Of a DNA stretch of 64,000 bases, positions 47,349 to 55,623 are shown piece after piece. Each line of letters opens with the position of its first letter. The stretch's first letter is position 1. Made by a program: the position numbers and the translations under genes. This stretch comes from Paenibacillus farraposensis. Its GTDB lineage: Bacteria > Bacillota > Bacilli > Paenibacillales > Paenibacillaceae. Under the pieces are notes generated by a model. That model ran no database searches. It saw only the letters and a program-made list of their open reading frames with translations, and had not been told where the DNA came from. The DNA lies in assembly GCF_020736845.1 (NCBI RefSeq), contig NZ_JAFFQR010000015.1, forward strand, positions 1 through 64,000, in the 5' to 3' direction.

Positions 47349-49421
47349 ATGAGAAAAATGGATAACGAGCAGGGAAAAGACAATGAGTCGTCCGACCGAA
47401 AAAGATTCAGCTTCAGAATCAACCTGTTCTTTTTCAGCTCGTTCATTATATTTACAGTTATTATCGTAAGATTGGCTATACTTCAATTTGTGGAGGGACC
47501 TCAGCTAAAGCAGCAGGAGGCCAGCGATGTTACCAAAAACGTACCGCTTGCACCGATTCGGGGAACCATTTACGATGCAACCGGGCAGAACAGGCTCGCG
47601 TATTCTATACCAGTACAATCGTTGTACATTACACTCTCCAAAAACTACAGCGACAGTATGGAAAAATTGCGTAGCAATGACAAAAAGCTATTGCCCGAGC
47701 TGGAAAATATGGCACAAAGGCTGGCAAATCGCTTTGCTCAATATGGCGATAAAAACGAGCCGAAAATGACGGCAGAACAAATTTTGGATGCGATGGACCG
47801 GAACTATCAACGGTTTAACGGCTTTACGCCCCGCCTGATTAAAACCAATCTTAGTCAAGAAGAAGTTGCCTACTTCATGCAGCATAAGAGCGAGTTTCCA
47901 GGAGTGGATGTCGTTGAGGAAACCGTTCGCCATTATGATCCAGATACGGTGGCTGTCCAAACAGTCGGCTATATTAAAAGCTATAAAAGTGCGCGTGAAT
48001 CGTTGCCTAAATATAGGGAGATTCAAGAATCCATGTCAGAGGAAAAGGACCCAGGCCTTATTTATATGGATAATGAGTCGGTTGGTTTTGATGGACTGGA
48101 ATTTCAATATCAGGAGCTGCTACGGGGGAAAAATGGCTATAAAACCGTTCCGATCGATCCGCGTAATATGCCGGAAGGTGTAGATTCCATCACTCCTCCG
48201 CAAAAAGGGGACAATATTTACTCGACGATTAACAAAGAAATTCAGGTTAAGACGGAAAATGCCATTATGGATCAATTGAGATGGCTTCATACACATGCTG
48301 TATCTGGCAGTACGCATCCTTATGCCAAAACAGGCTTTGCTGTAGCCATGGAAGTGGATACCGGGAATGTCGTGGCGATGGCAAGTATGCCGGACTACGA
48401 TGCGAATTATTGGCAGACTGGAACAATTTCGTCAGAAAAGTATAAAGAAATTGAACATGTCTATCAAAACGGTACAATTAGGAACGTTGGCTCTGGCCAA
48501 CCTGGACAGCACCCTGATTCTACTGTACTTCTCGGATCAACTGTCAAACCATTGTCTGTTCTTATTGGATTGGAAGAAGGATTGTTTACAACAAATACGT
48601 ACTATCAAGATACAGGCGCGGCTTATTTCGGACGTAACAATTCCTCACGAGTACGTAACGCATCTGGTCATGTATACGGTATAATGGACCCGGCTTCTGC
48701 TATTCGTCATTCCTCCAATGTCTTTATGGTCGATATGGTTGGCAAGCGCTTATATAACAAATATATTAATAACGCCTCAGAAGACCAAGGCGTTAATGTA
48801 TGGGACCGTTATATGAAGGAGTTTGGGTTAGGCGTTTCTACTGGAGTAGACTTACCCGGTGAGTTCCGAGGATGGCGGGAGTACACGAAAAAAACAGAAT
48901 CAGCACTTTCCAAATTGGCTTATGCATCCTTTGGTCAACAAGGTAAATATACACCTATGCAACTTGCGCAATATGCAGCGATGATTGCAAACAAAGGCAA
49001 ACGGATGGAGCCGCATCTGGTCAGCCAAATTAAGGATGCCAACGGCAACGTGGTTCAAACCATTAAGCCTAAAGTGCTGAATGAAGTGAATTTCCCGGAC
49101 GCTTACTGGAATGAAGTTATACGCGGGATGTCGACAGATGTCAGTGCCTTTAATGGTTTCCCTTATGACTTTGCCCGTAAAACAGGTACATCGCAGCAAA
49201 GTGTAGGCGGCAAGCTGAAGGATAACGGTGTGTTTATTGCCTTTGCCCCTCGACAGAATCCGAAGTTGGCGGTAGCGGTTGTCATTCCTGAAGGAGGCTT
49301 TGGAGCCTGGAGCGCCGGACCTGTAGCGCGTAAAATTTTTGATGCTTATGATGAAGTTTATGGATTGGACGGAGTGCCGAAGAAAAAAGCTGGAAATTCA
49401 GCTGTTAATGATGGAATGTAA
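47349..49421 (+). CDS. Class B penicillin-binding protein, first tandem copy
   Basis: 690 residues. Short cytosolic tail, one membrane anchor (FFFSSFIIFTVIIVRLAILQFV), a PBP dimer domain, and a transpeptidase with STVK (about residue 397), SSN (about 455) and KTGT (about 611). It cross-links peptidoglycan and is closest to the PBP2/elongation type. The stretch from about 48470 to 48900 is more AT-rich and uses different codons from the rest. The last 310 bases are repeated at 55831. The C-terminus here (KKKAGNSAVNDGM) differs from the repeated copy (KKKDAATTDS), so the tail was probably replaced when the island entered. Confidence 0.93.
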   Translation: MRKMDNEQGKDNESSDRKRFSFRINLFFFSSFIIFTVIIVRLAILQFVEGPQLKQQEASDVTKNVPLAPIRGTIYDATGQNRLAYSIPVQSLYITLSKNYSDSMEKLRSNDKKLLPELENMAQRLANRFAQYGDKNEPKMTAEQILDAMDRNYQRFNGFTPRLIKTNLSQEEVAYFMQHKSEFPGVDVVEETVRHYDPDTVAVQTVGYIKSYKSARESLPKYREIQESMSEEKDPGLIYMDNESVGFDGLEFQYQELLRGKNGYKTVPIDPRNMPEGVDSITPPQKGDNIYSTINKEIQVKTENAIMDQLRWLHTHAVSGSTHPYAKTGFAVAMEVDTGNVVAMASMPDYDANYWQTGTISSEKYKEIEHVYQNGTIRNVGSGQPGQHPDSTVLLGSTVKPLSVLIGLEEGLFTTNTYYQDTGAAYFGRNNSSRVRNASGHVYGIMDPASAIRHSSNVFMVDMVGKRLYNKYINNASEDQGVNVWDRYMKEFGLGVSTGVDLPGEFRGWREYTKKTESALSKLAYASFGQQGKYTPMQLAQYAAMIANKGKRMEPHLVSQIKDANGNVVQTIKPKVLNEVNFPDAYWNEVIRGMSTDVSAFNGFPYDFARKTGTSQQSVGGKLKDNGVFIAFAPRQNPKLAVAVVIPEGGFGAWSAGPVARKIFDAYDEVYGLDGVPKKKAGNSAVNDGM
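49080..49392 (+). repeat. Direct repeat, left copy (PBP 3' end)
   Basis: Nearly identical to 55831-56142 over about 310 bases, with a small cluster of changes near 49300-49330. The copies bracket the AT-rich island. Confidence 0.9.
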
Positions 49422-49932
49422 GACTGTAAAAGTAAAGATGATTCGTGGACTTGTGCGTATAGAATGAAAGTCATTACACCTAAGTATACCAATGAGAATT
49501 AGTTCAACAGTCGTAAGGTCTGGTTTGCCTGATGGAAAGTGGATGAGAATCTGGAGAAAAACAATAAGCGTGAGGTTTGATCATTCAAGCAGATCGCGTA
49601 GTTCTTTCAAGAATGGCGGCCCATCATTTGTTTCAAAATGATGGGCCGCTAGATATATTAATGAAAGTTTATATATATCACAGTGCTTTTTCTGACAAGG
49701 AGACTTTAGAGAGCCGAAAATGTATATAGGAATATTTTTTCTTGAATTATTAAGTCGAATCTGAAGATTCATTGTTTTTGCTCTCTATGGAGCGAAAAGG
49801 CATATTTAGTGATTAATAGAAAAAGACATTGAAATGATAATATTAACAGAAAATGATATATATACATAAATTCTTTTTGAGGCATTGTGTTATATAATCA
49901 AGTTGTAGTTAAATAAACAAGGAGGTTTTTAT
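49422..49932. other. AT-rich gap at the left edge of the island
   Basis: No gene supported. It holds a palindrome at 49616-49650 (GCGGCCCATCATTT / AAATGATGGGCCGC) that could terminate transcription from the PBP gene, and a TATAAT at 49893-49898 ahead of the next gene without a good -35. Confidence 0.6.
49616..49650. terminator. Palindrome, possible terminator
   Basis: AGCGGCCCATCATTT-like perfect arms of 14 bases around GTTTCA; no clear T run, so the role is uncertain. Confidence 0.55.
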
Positions 49933-50397
49933 ATGCTAGATAAAAAAGTGAAAGTCTCGGGAGTGGCGTGTCTCTTGTTTTTAGCAATTACATCTTCAGC
50001 TTATGCGGATGCTTCTGTAACATCTTCAACTTATGCAGTGACATCTGTAACATCTGATGCTTATTCTAAAGTTCCTACACAAGAAAATCACTTAATACAT
50101 ACAATGGGAACTACGAAATCGTATAGTTGGAACGAAAGATCTGCTCCGATTTATTGTAACGGGAAAATAACAGTGCATACTTTTCCAAATACTCAAGGCG
50201 GGGATTACGCGCTTAGTGTTGCAGTTTACAAAGTAGGAGATACTACGTCTCATGGTCCATGGACGACTTACACTTTACAAAATGGTTCAAAATATAATAA
50301 TAACGTTACTCTCAGTGGTCTTTATGGTTACTTTGAAGTAAGTGTTACTCCGGGTTCAGATAATGCAAAAGGAACCTTTTATGTAGATTACCATTGA
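49933..50397 (+). CDS. Secreted hypothetical protein of the island
   Basis: 154 residues. A signal peptide is clear (MLDKKVKVSGVACLLFLAIT, cleavage after about SSAYADA). A repetitive Ser/Thr/Val/Tyr segment follows (SVTSSTYA and SVTSDAYS). The mature domain of about 95 residues is rich in Ser, Thr, Tyr and Gly and predicted all-beta (WTTYTLQNGSKYNNNVTLSG). No family recognised. GGAGG precedes the ATG. Base composition and codons differ from the flanking chromosome. It could be a surface or toxin-like protein, without direct evidence. Confidence 0.75.
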   Translation: MLDKKVKVSGVACLLFLAITSSAYADASVTSSTYAVTSVTSDAYSKVPTQENHLIHTMGTTKSYSWNERSAPIYCNGKITVHTFPNTQGGDYALSVAVYKVGDTTSHGPWTTYTLQNGSKYNNNVTLSGLYGYFEVSVTPGSDNAKGTFYVDYH

Positions 50398-50401
50398 CAG
50401 A

Positions 50402-50437
50402 TTTCATGAATTTTTAACTCCATGAAATATTTTTTTA
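50402..50437 (+). terminator. Terminator after the secreted protein gene
   Basis: ATTTCATG / CATGAAAT stem with TTTTTTT. Confidence 0.8.
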
Positions 50438-50845
50438 ACCAATTTTAGTGGTGTGAAACTATGTTGTTTAAATACTAAAATAATGTGCGTTAGTAATATC
50501 CCCACAGTCTAACAACGGGAAAAATTTTGAACGTTGCTGACTGGAGGGGATATTCTTTATTTTTTTTAAACTTATTTTCATCACGCACAACGCAATTCGG
50601 TTCTTCATGTCTTCCTTTTAGTTTAGTTATCACGTCCTGCTTTCTCTGACCATTCTAAGATAAATCTTCTGGTATCCTCATTGTATGGGATATTACTTTC
50701 TTCATTCTCCCTCCTTTTTGGTGTTTCTTAACAAATATTTATTTTAAGAAGGATCAAGGTATTTTATTTAGTATATTCTTGTACTCTCCCTATCCTTAAT
50801 TTTTTGAAAAAAAGTTTCCAGTAATAAATTATATTTTATAAAATA
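50438..50845. other. Gap without a gene, containing a large hairpin
   Basis: AT-rich. A large imperfect hairpin at 50494-50568 has ends AATATCCCC and GGGGATATT, inner pairs ACAGTC/GACTG and AACAAC/GTTG, and is followed by a T run. It resembles the hairpin at 55519-55598. No coding frame is convincing. Confidence 0.6.
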
Positions 50846-50874
50846 TTGCGTAACATAACGAAACAAAGTATATT
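50846..50874 (+). promoter_or_regulatory. Promoter of the RHH pair with shared 20-nt element
   Basis: TTGCGT (50846-50851), 17-bp spacer, TATATT (50869-50874). Positions 50846-50865 match 52690-52709 at 16 of 20 bases (TTGCGTAnCATnACGnnACA), and all four differences are A/T exchanges. A likely common operator or activator site. Confidence 0.65.
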
Positions 50875-50915
50875 ATAAGCAACAAATCTTAATGTTTAGC
50901 AAAAGGAGTGTAAGC

Positions 50916-51290
50916 GTGAAATACAATATCAATCTATTTGGAAATAACTTTGATTGTGAACTGCATGTACAAGATAATAACCTGTCCATTGTATTGGATG
51001 AGGACAATCAAAAGGCGATAAAATCATATTTATCTAGAGTACTTAAGAAATACACGGAAGTGAATACATCTGAGGAAAATTCCTTAGAATTAATGGTCAC
51101 TAAAGCTGTCCAAGTTGAGAAAAATATGGGTGGACGAATGTCAGAGCCAAAGCTTAAATTGCCATATGAATTTGCACCAGAGACGAAAGAAAAGCTCATT
51201 GAATGTGCGAATTTACAGGAAACTTCAGCAACCCAGTTGTTAATTCGCTTAATTGATCAAAAGTATCACGAAGTAATGAATAACAACTAA
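50916..51290 (+). CDS. Ribbon-helix-helix-like protein with an extra N-terminal domain
   Basis: 124 residues from a GTG at 50916 behind AAAGGAG. The first 75 residues are a small alpha/beta region (VKYNINLFGNNFDCELHVQD) without a match. The last 45 (KLPYEFAPETKEKLIECANL and ATQLLIRLIDQKYHEV) have the strand-helix-helix look of Arc/CopG-type DNA-binding proteins and resemble the C-terminus of the next gene product. It may repress its own promoter. Function inferred only. Confidence 0.7.
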   Translation: MKYNINLFGNNFDCELHVQDNNLSIVLDEDNQKAIKSYLSRVLKKYTEVNTSEENSLELMVTKAVQVEKNMGGRMSEPKLKLPYEFAPETKEKLIECANLQETSATQLLIRLIDQKYHEVMNNN

Positions 51291-51312
51291 GGGGAATGTG
51301 GAGGAAAGAAAG

Positions 51313-51480
51313 ATGGCTTATGGGAATAAAGTTAAGTTTCATTATGATGTGCCTGCATATATTAAGAAGGAGTTAGCAGAGGCTGCCAAGAAGATGGGGA
51401 TTACCGCTACTGAGTTGCTTACTAGAATTATAGAAGAAGAATATCAAAGAGTAAAAGGTACAGCGCAGGACTCTAAATGA
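51313..51480 (+). CDS. Small ribbon-helix-helix-like protein
   Basis: 55 residues from the ATG at 51313 behind GGAGGAAAG. Beta strand KVKFHYDVP followed by two helices (YIKKELAEAAKKMGI and ATELLTRIIEEEYQRV), the pattern of Arc/CopG repressors, and similar to the last part of 50916. Two adjacent RHH-like genes may make a heteromeric regulator. Such proteins often control plasmid or toxin loci. Confidence 0.75.
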   Translation: MAYGNKVKFHYDVPAYIKKELAEAAKKMGITATELLTRIIEEEYQRVKGTAQDSK

Positions 51481-51492
51481 GTCCTGCTTCTC
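51464..51492. terminator. Terminator between converging genes
   Basis: AGGACTC / GAGTCCT stem spans the overlapping 3' ends of 51313-51480 and 51473-51802 and is followed by a CTTCTCT tract. Confidence 0.6.
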
Positions 51493-51802
51493 TATGCTTT
51501 AACAGTCTGGTAAAACAGTTATGCAGGTAAATGCTCTCGGTGATAGAAAAAGAATGATAGCGATACTGGTCGTTATTTCTTTCGACCTGATCCATATAAA
51601 AAAGGTGCATGTTCCAATAATCCTCTTTGACATTAGTTGTTACTAGAAGTAAGCTAAAAAGCTCAGGTTCATCCAGAACTTCCAAGACAATTTTGGAATC
51701 TGTATGCTCAGTATTAACGATTTCACGGACATGTAAAGAAAGTGGATAATCTGGAAGGTTTTGGAGTGAAATAAGACTTTCCTTGAGCGAAATATAGTTC
51801 AT
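51473..51802 (-). CDS. Hypothetical protein under a LexA-type promoter
   Basis: 109 residues, no family recognised. It is soluble and mixed alpha/beta, with LFSLLLVTTNVKEDYWNMHL in the centre and a helical end (YLHNCFTRLLKHREAGLI). AAGGAGA lies before the ATG. It is tail-to-tail with the small RHH gene, overlapping by 8 bases. The promoter at 51885-51913 holds a LexA box, so it should be induced by DNA damage. Confidence 0.72.
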   Translation of the reverse strand: MNYISLKESLISLQNLPDYPLSLHVREIVNTEHTDSKIVLEVLDEPELFSLLLVTTNVKEDYWNMHLFYMDQVERNNDQYRYHSFSITESIYLHNCFTRLLKHREAGLI

Positions 51803-51884
51803 TCAGTTATATCTCTCCTTATATTGAAAAAATTACTTGATATAGTTTTACATGCTATAAGTGTTTATTTTACTTACTAAATTA

Positions 51885-51913
51885 ATTATATACGAACGTA
51901 TGTTTGTTATCAA
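51885..51913 (-). promoter_or_regulatory. Sigma-A promoter with LexA (SOS) box in the spacer
   Basis: Minus strand: TTGATA (51908-51913), exactly 17 bases, then TATAAT (51885-51890). The spacer contains CAAACATACGTTCG (51893-51906), which differs at one base from the perfect palindrome of the Gram-positive LexA box (CGAAC-N4-GTTCG). LexA bound here would block RNA polymerase. Confidence 0.8.
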
Positions 51914-52689
51914 CAGAATATTTACTATATAAAACGCCCTAACAAATTAAATAGCAAGTTTACTTTCAAAAGTTTCCTTCACAATCGGCCTAAAAGTGAT
52001 TGATACGCTAACCAAGCTCATATAACGGTTTAAGATAAAGCGCTTATCTAGCAGAAAGCTTAAATCTATCTCTTTGCTGACATATGCCTGCTTTCGAACC
52101 AACAGTATTAAATAATTATTGGTATTGGTAGCGCATGAAAAGCATGAGCTGGAAGCTCTTCACCAAAGAGTATCCTTGACAAACTGTTTTTACTTATGGA
52201 AAAACAATAAAATATCAAAAATTTATTGCTTTACCAGTGATCTGTAGCTTTCGGTTTCAAAACCTGTTAAACCTGAACTCTGCTTCTTCTTGAGGAGTAG
52301 TGGATTTAGTGAGAAGTAGTAATTTGATTAAACGTTGTTGCTGCTTGTTTTCTTCTGTGAAAAATCATTTGAGATCACTGTAACGGATTGTTGTTTATAA
52401 TGTAACTTTTAGTTCAAAAAAGACAGTAGGATGCCTAAAAAAACTGGTTTACGGGAGCTATTCTATAAGTTGTTTTGAAGTTGGTTACCTTGCTAAGCCA
52501 GCTTGCCAAAGAGAATGATGTAGTCCTCTTTCAATATAAGATGTTCTTGAGCATATATTATCAAATCACAGGTATTTTTCTGGCTTTCGTGATACATGCT
52601 TTTTTCTTACCACGACGGGAATCGGCTTTTCAAAACCACATAGAAAGTTTGGTTTTTCTGAATGGTGACGGTCCGAGCAACATTTTATA
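51914..52689. other. Gap of about 780 bases without a recognisable gene
   Basis: AT-rich with many stops in all frames. The open frame near 52475-52717 (80 codons) has no ribosome site and no sensible composition. Likely degenerate mobile or regulatory DNA. Confidence 0.55.
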
Positions 52690-52718
52690 TTGCGTATCAT
52701 TACGTTACATTATATAAT
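52690..52718 (+). promoter_or_regulatory. Promoter of the hydrolase operon with shared 20-nt element
   Basis: TTGCGT (52690-52695), 17-bp spacer, perfect TATAAT (52713-52718). Bases 52690-52709 match the RHH-pair promoter element. A leader of about 165 bases follows. Confidence 0.68.
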
Positions 52719-52738
52719 ATTCAATAACAATGTTGTCT

Positions 52739-52775
52739 TAGTAGAAAATAGTGCAGGGATACACCATTTTCTACT
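52739..52775 (+). promoter_or_regulatory. 5' leader hairpin of the hydrolase operon
   Basis: TAGTAGAAAATAGTG pairs with CACCATTTTCTACTA; no T run, so it may stabilise or attenuate the mRNA. Confidence 0.5.
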
Positions 52776-52888
52776 ATTATCCCTAGGCCAATGAGCAGTA
52801 ATTGGTTTTGTAACATTGTTACTACTTTTTTTGATGTTGTTATTTGAATTATTAGAAACGATATTTAATAAGAAAAGAGGTTATCATT

Positions 52889-55135
52889 ATGGATGAAATG
52901 GTATTAAAAGTTCAGCAGTGGGCTAACAAAACTTATCAAGGTAGATCTGGATTTAATTCAATTACAGAAGACGGACATACAGGGCGAGGCACAATCAGAG
53001 CTTTAATTTGGGGACTGCAAATCGAATTAGGAATTTCATCTCCGACAGGAAGCTTTGGTCCTGCCACTGCTTCGCTTTGTCCTACGCTTTCTGTTAACTC
53101 TGATTCAACAAACGGCTCAGTCTCCAATCAAATAAGAATTCTTCAAGGAGCTTTATTTTGTAAGGGGTATAACCCTGGGGGATTTACCGGCACGTTTGGC
53201 AATGGCACCAAAACTGCAATATCAAAATTTCAATCAGATGCTGGATTAGCTGTTCCAGATGGAATTGCAACGCCTATGATTTTTAAAGCGCTGTTAAACA
53301 TGGATGCATTTGTTAACATAGGAGATCCAAAGATTAGAGAAATTCAACAAAAACTTAACAGAGATTACTATCGAACTCTCTTTGAACCACTAGGATTAAT
53401 TCCTTGCGACGGGATATATGCACGTTCAACAAATAAAGCATTAATTTACGCATTACAAGTTGAAGAAGGGATACCCGAGCCCAATGGCTCGTTTGGTCCT
53501 TCCACAACTGCACTATGTCCAACATTATCTCTTGGAAGCACACAAACCAAGTTTGTATCGCTACTGCAATACGCACTATATTTTAATGAGTACGATCCAG
53601 GTCGTTTTGATGGAGTTTTTGATCAAGGTGTCAAAACTGCAGTAACTAATTTTCAAAAGTTTACTAAACTGACTGCTGATGGTGCTGCTGGAAAGCAAAC
53701 ATGGGCATCTCTACTAGTAAGTACAGGTGATAAAAACCGGAAAGGAACCGCTTGCGACTGCATCACAACTATTACTCCTGCTAGGGCTCAGACTCTTAAG
53801 AACAATGGATATACCACAGTTGGCCGTTATATTGTTGAAACCTCAAGACTTTCAAAGAAAATTAAAGAAGGGGAGCTTGATACAATCTTTGCAGCTGGAC
53901 TCTCGGTTTTCCCAATTTTTCAATACTCGGCCAATTCTTTGAGCTATTTTAGTGCGACTCAGGGTGCAATCGATGCAAGACGAGCGTTAGTAGCAGCTAA
54001 CAATTATGGTTTTGAACCTGGAACCATCATCTATTTTGCCGTTGACTATGACGCAGTAGATGGAGAAGTCACCAGTCACCTTCTTCCTCACTTCCAAGCT
54101 CTCCATAATAAAATGAAGGGACTTGGGGGAAAATACCGCATTGGTATTTATGGACCAAGGAATGTATGTAGTCGCGTATCTAAAGCAGGGTATGCTGTTA
54201 CTAGCTTTGTTAGCGATATGTCTACAGGATTTAGCGGAAATCTCGGGTATAATCTTCCTGCAAATTGGGCTTTCGATCAAATTTCTACCATTAAAATTGG
54301 GACAGGGGATGGAGCTATCGAGATTGACAACAATATTCAATCAGGCCGGGATATGGGCGTTAAAAAAGTGTCATTTCCAACATCTATTCCCCTAGATGAT
54401 TCTTACTTCTTGGCTGAATACAGAGACGCAATGACTGAAGAACAAATAAAGTTAGCTGATGAACAATTAACAGCTGTACAAAAGGCAAAATCACTTCGGA
54501 GTCCAGCTAAGGCTTTGTCAATAGTATTAGAGTACGATAGTTTAATTACGAATTTGAGTCGTACTTATAGTATAAGAAAGGCTTTGATACAATGTGTATT
54601 AATGAGAGAGTTATGTACTGAAGGCGCGGATGATACTCTGGCTGATGGATTGGTGATTCAATATTATGGCTACAAAAAAAGTTATGAAGCGTGGGATGCC
54701 TTGCCCACCGCCGTTAAAATTATTACTCCAGCGCCGACTCCTCCACTAGTTATAAAGGAAGATGCTAGCACCGGTCTAGGTCAGATATTCGCAGCAACTG
54801 CCATTGATTCCATTAACTTTGCTATAGGGATTGACTTAGTTACTGATCGAGTCTATGACATAGACAATTGGAAGGATATGGACTATATTTGGGATAAGCT
54901 TCGTACTGATAACAACTTTAATGTGAGCACTTGTGCTTTAGTATTGATTAGGGCTGCAAATAAAGTAGGATTGAGTAGGGATTATTACGAATTTGGAGAA
55001 GCAGAAACCAAAAGTGCTATCACAAGATATAATGGTACGGGTGATTCAGCAGTGAATTACGGTAACCTCGTTTATCAAACCTATTTACTTTTTGAGAAAT
55101 ATAACAAGATTATTCGGGAACAGGCTGTAGAATAA
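52889..55135 (+). CDS. Modular wall-acting protein: peptidoglycan-binding repeats, DUF1906 glycoside-hydrolase-like domain, transglycosylase-like C-terminus
   Basis: 748 residues, no signal peptide. Residues 1-140 and 145-280 are two similar halves with PG_binding_1-like units (GSFGPATASLCPTL and GSFGPSTTALCPTL; FDGVFDQGVKTAVTNFQKFT). Residues about 288-495 are a DUF1906/Rv2525c-type TIM barrel (YTTVGRYIVETSRLSKKI; IIYFAVDYDAVDGEV, with acidic strand ends). Residues 520-748 have VLMREL and later DASTGLGQIFAATAI, reminiscent of the Glu and Gly-Leu-x-Gln-Ile of lysozyme-like transglycosylases. It probably binds and cuts peptidoglycan. AAGAGG before the ATG; a small membrane protein gene follows by 15 bases. 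How it leaves the cell is unclear. Confidence 0.82.
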   Translation: MDEMVLKVQQWANKTYQGRSGFNSITEDGHTGRGTIRALIWGLQIELGISSPTGSFGPATASLCPTLSVNSDSTNGSVSNQIRILQGALFCKGYNPGGFTGTFGNGTKTAISKFQSDAGLAVPDGIATPMIFKALLNMDAFVNIGDPKIREIQQKLNRDYYRTLFEPLGLIPCDGIYARSTNKALIYALQVEEGIPEPNGSFGPSTTALCPTLSLGSTQTKFVSLLQYALYFNEYDPGRFDGVFDQGVKTAVTNFQKFTKLTADGAAGKQTWASLLVSTGDKNRKGTACDCITTITPARAQTLKNNGYTTVGRYIVETSRLSKKIKEGELDTIFAAGLSVFPIFQYSANSLSYFSATQGAIDARRALVAANNYGFEPGTIIYFAVDYDAVDGEVTSHLLPHFQALHNKMKGLGGKYRIGIYGPRNVCSRVSKAGYAVTSFVSDMSTGFSGNLGYNLPANWAFDQISTIKIGTGDGAIEIDNNIQSGRDMGVKKVSFPTSIPLDDSYFLAEYRDAMTEEQIKLADEQLTAVQKAKSLRSPAKALSIVLEYDSLITNLSRTYSIRKALIQCVLMRELCTEGADDTLADGLVIQYYGYKKSYEAWDALPTAVKIITPAPTPPLVIKEDASTGLGQIFAATAIDSINFAIGIDLVTDRVYDIDNWKDMDYIWDKLRTDNNFNVSTCALVLIRAANKVGLSRDYYEFGEAETKSAITRYNGTGDSAVNYGNLVYQTYLLFEKYNKIIREQAVE

Positions 55136-55150
55136 CTAGAAAGGAGATAA

Positions 55151-55480
55151 ATGAATAAAATATATTTATATCTAAGTTTTCTCATTCATGTTATTTTGGC
55201 ATTATTGCTACCTTATCAAATCATAATGGTGTATACTTGTATTTATTATATTGGATTTTTTATGGGTAAATATTCGGCTCCTGACCTCATTGGGGAAGAA
55301 AATCTCTTTGCAATAATTCTAATCATAACGCTGTTATTTGTCTCTATGAGTGCTTTTCTATTAATTTTCAGTTACGTCACATTGTTTAAAAAAGCGGGAG
55401 TCAAGAAAAGCATCTTTTGTATAGTTAATTTAACGATTTTTTTGTTTGTTTATTTCATTAACCCAGTCAATCTCAAGTAA
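55151..55480 (+). CDS. Small integral membrane protein next to the hydrolase
   Basis: 109 residues with four predicted helices (YLYLSFLIHVILALLLPY, IIMVYTCIYYIGFFMG, LFAIILIITLLFVSMSAFLL, SIFCIVNLTIFLFVYFI) and few charges. AAAGGAG precedes the ATG and the gap to the hydrolase gene is 15 bases, so they are co-translated. It could be a holin-like exporter, an immunity protein or an anchor; sequence alone does not decide. Confidence 0.75.
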   Translation: MNKIYLYLSFLIHVILALLLPYQIIMVYTCIYYIGFFMGKYSAPDLIGEENLFAIILIITLLFVSMSAFLLIFSYVTLFKKAGVKKSIFCIVNLTIFLFVYFINPVNLK

Positions 55481-55518
55481 TTGTTTATTTTAGCTTACTG
55501 CTTTTCAGATGAGTTTTA

Positions 55519-55598
55519 AATTATCCCCTTCAAGTAATAGTCACTCAAAGAAGTCCATGCGGTGTTATGTGGATGGAGTGAACTTGAAGGGGATATTT
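55519..55598. repeat. Large hairpin at the right end of the island cargo
   Basis: TTATCCCCTTCAAGT (about 55521) pairs with ACTTGAAGGGGATA (55582-55595), with TCACTC/GAGTGA inside. Ends resemble the hairpin at 50494-50568. Could terminate the hydrolase operon. Confidence 0.65.
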
Positions 55599-55623
55599 GT
55601 ACAACTAAAAAAAGGGGAAAATG

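Noticed and set aside
49581..49772. 63-codon minus-strand frame
   Set aside because: Contains one arm of the palindrome at 49616-49650 and has no ribosome site or family pattern.
52475..52717. 80-codon plus-strand frame before the hydrolase operon
   Set aside because: Overlaps the operon promoter, has no ribosome site and a composition unlike a protein.
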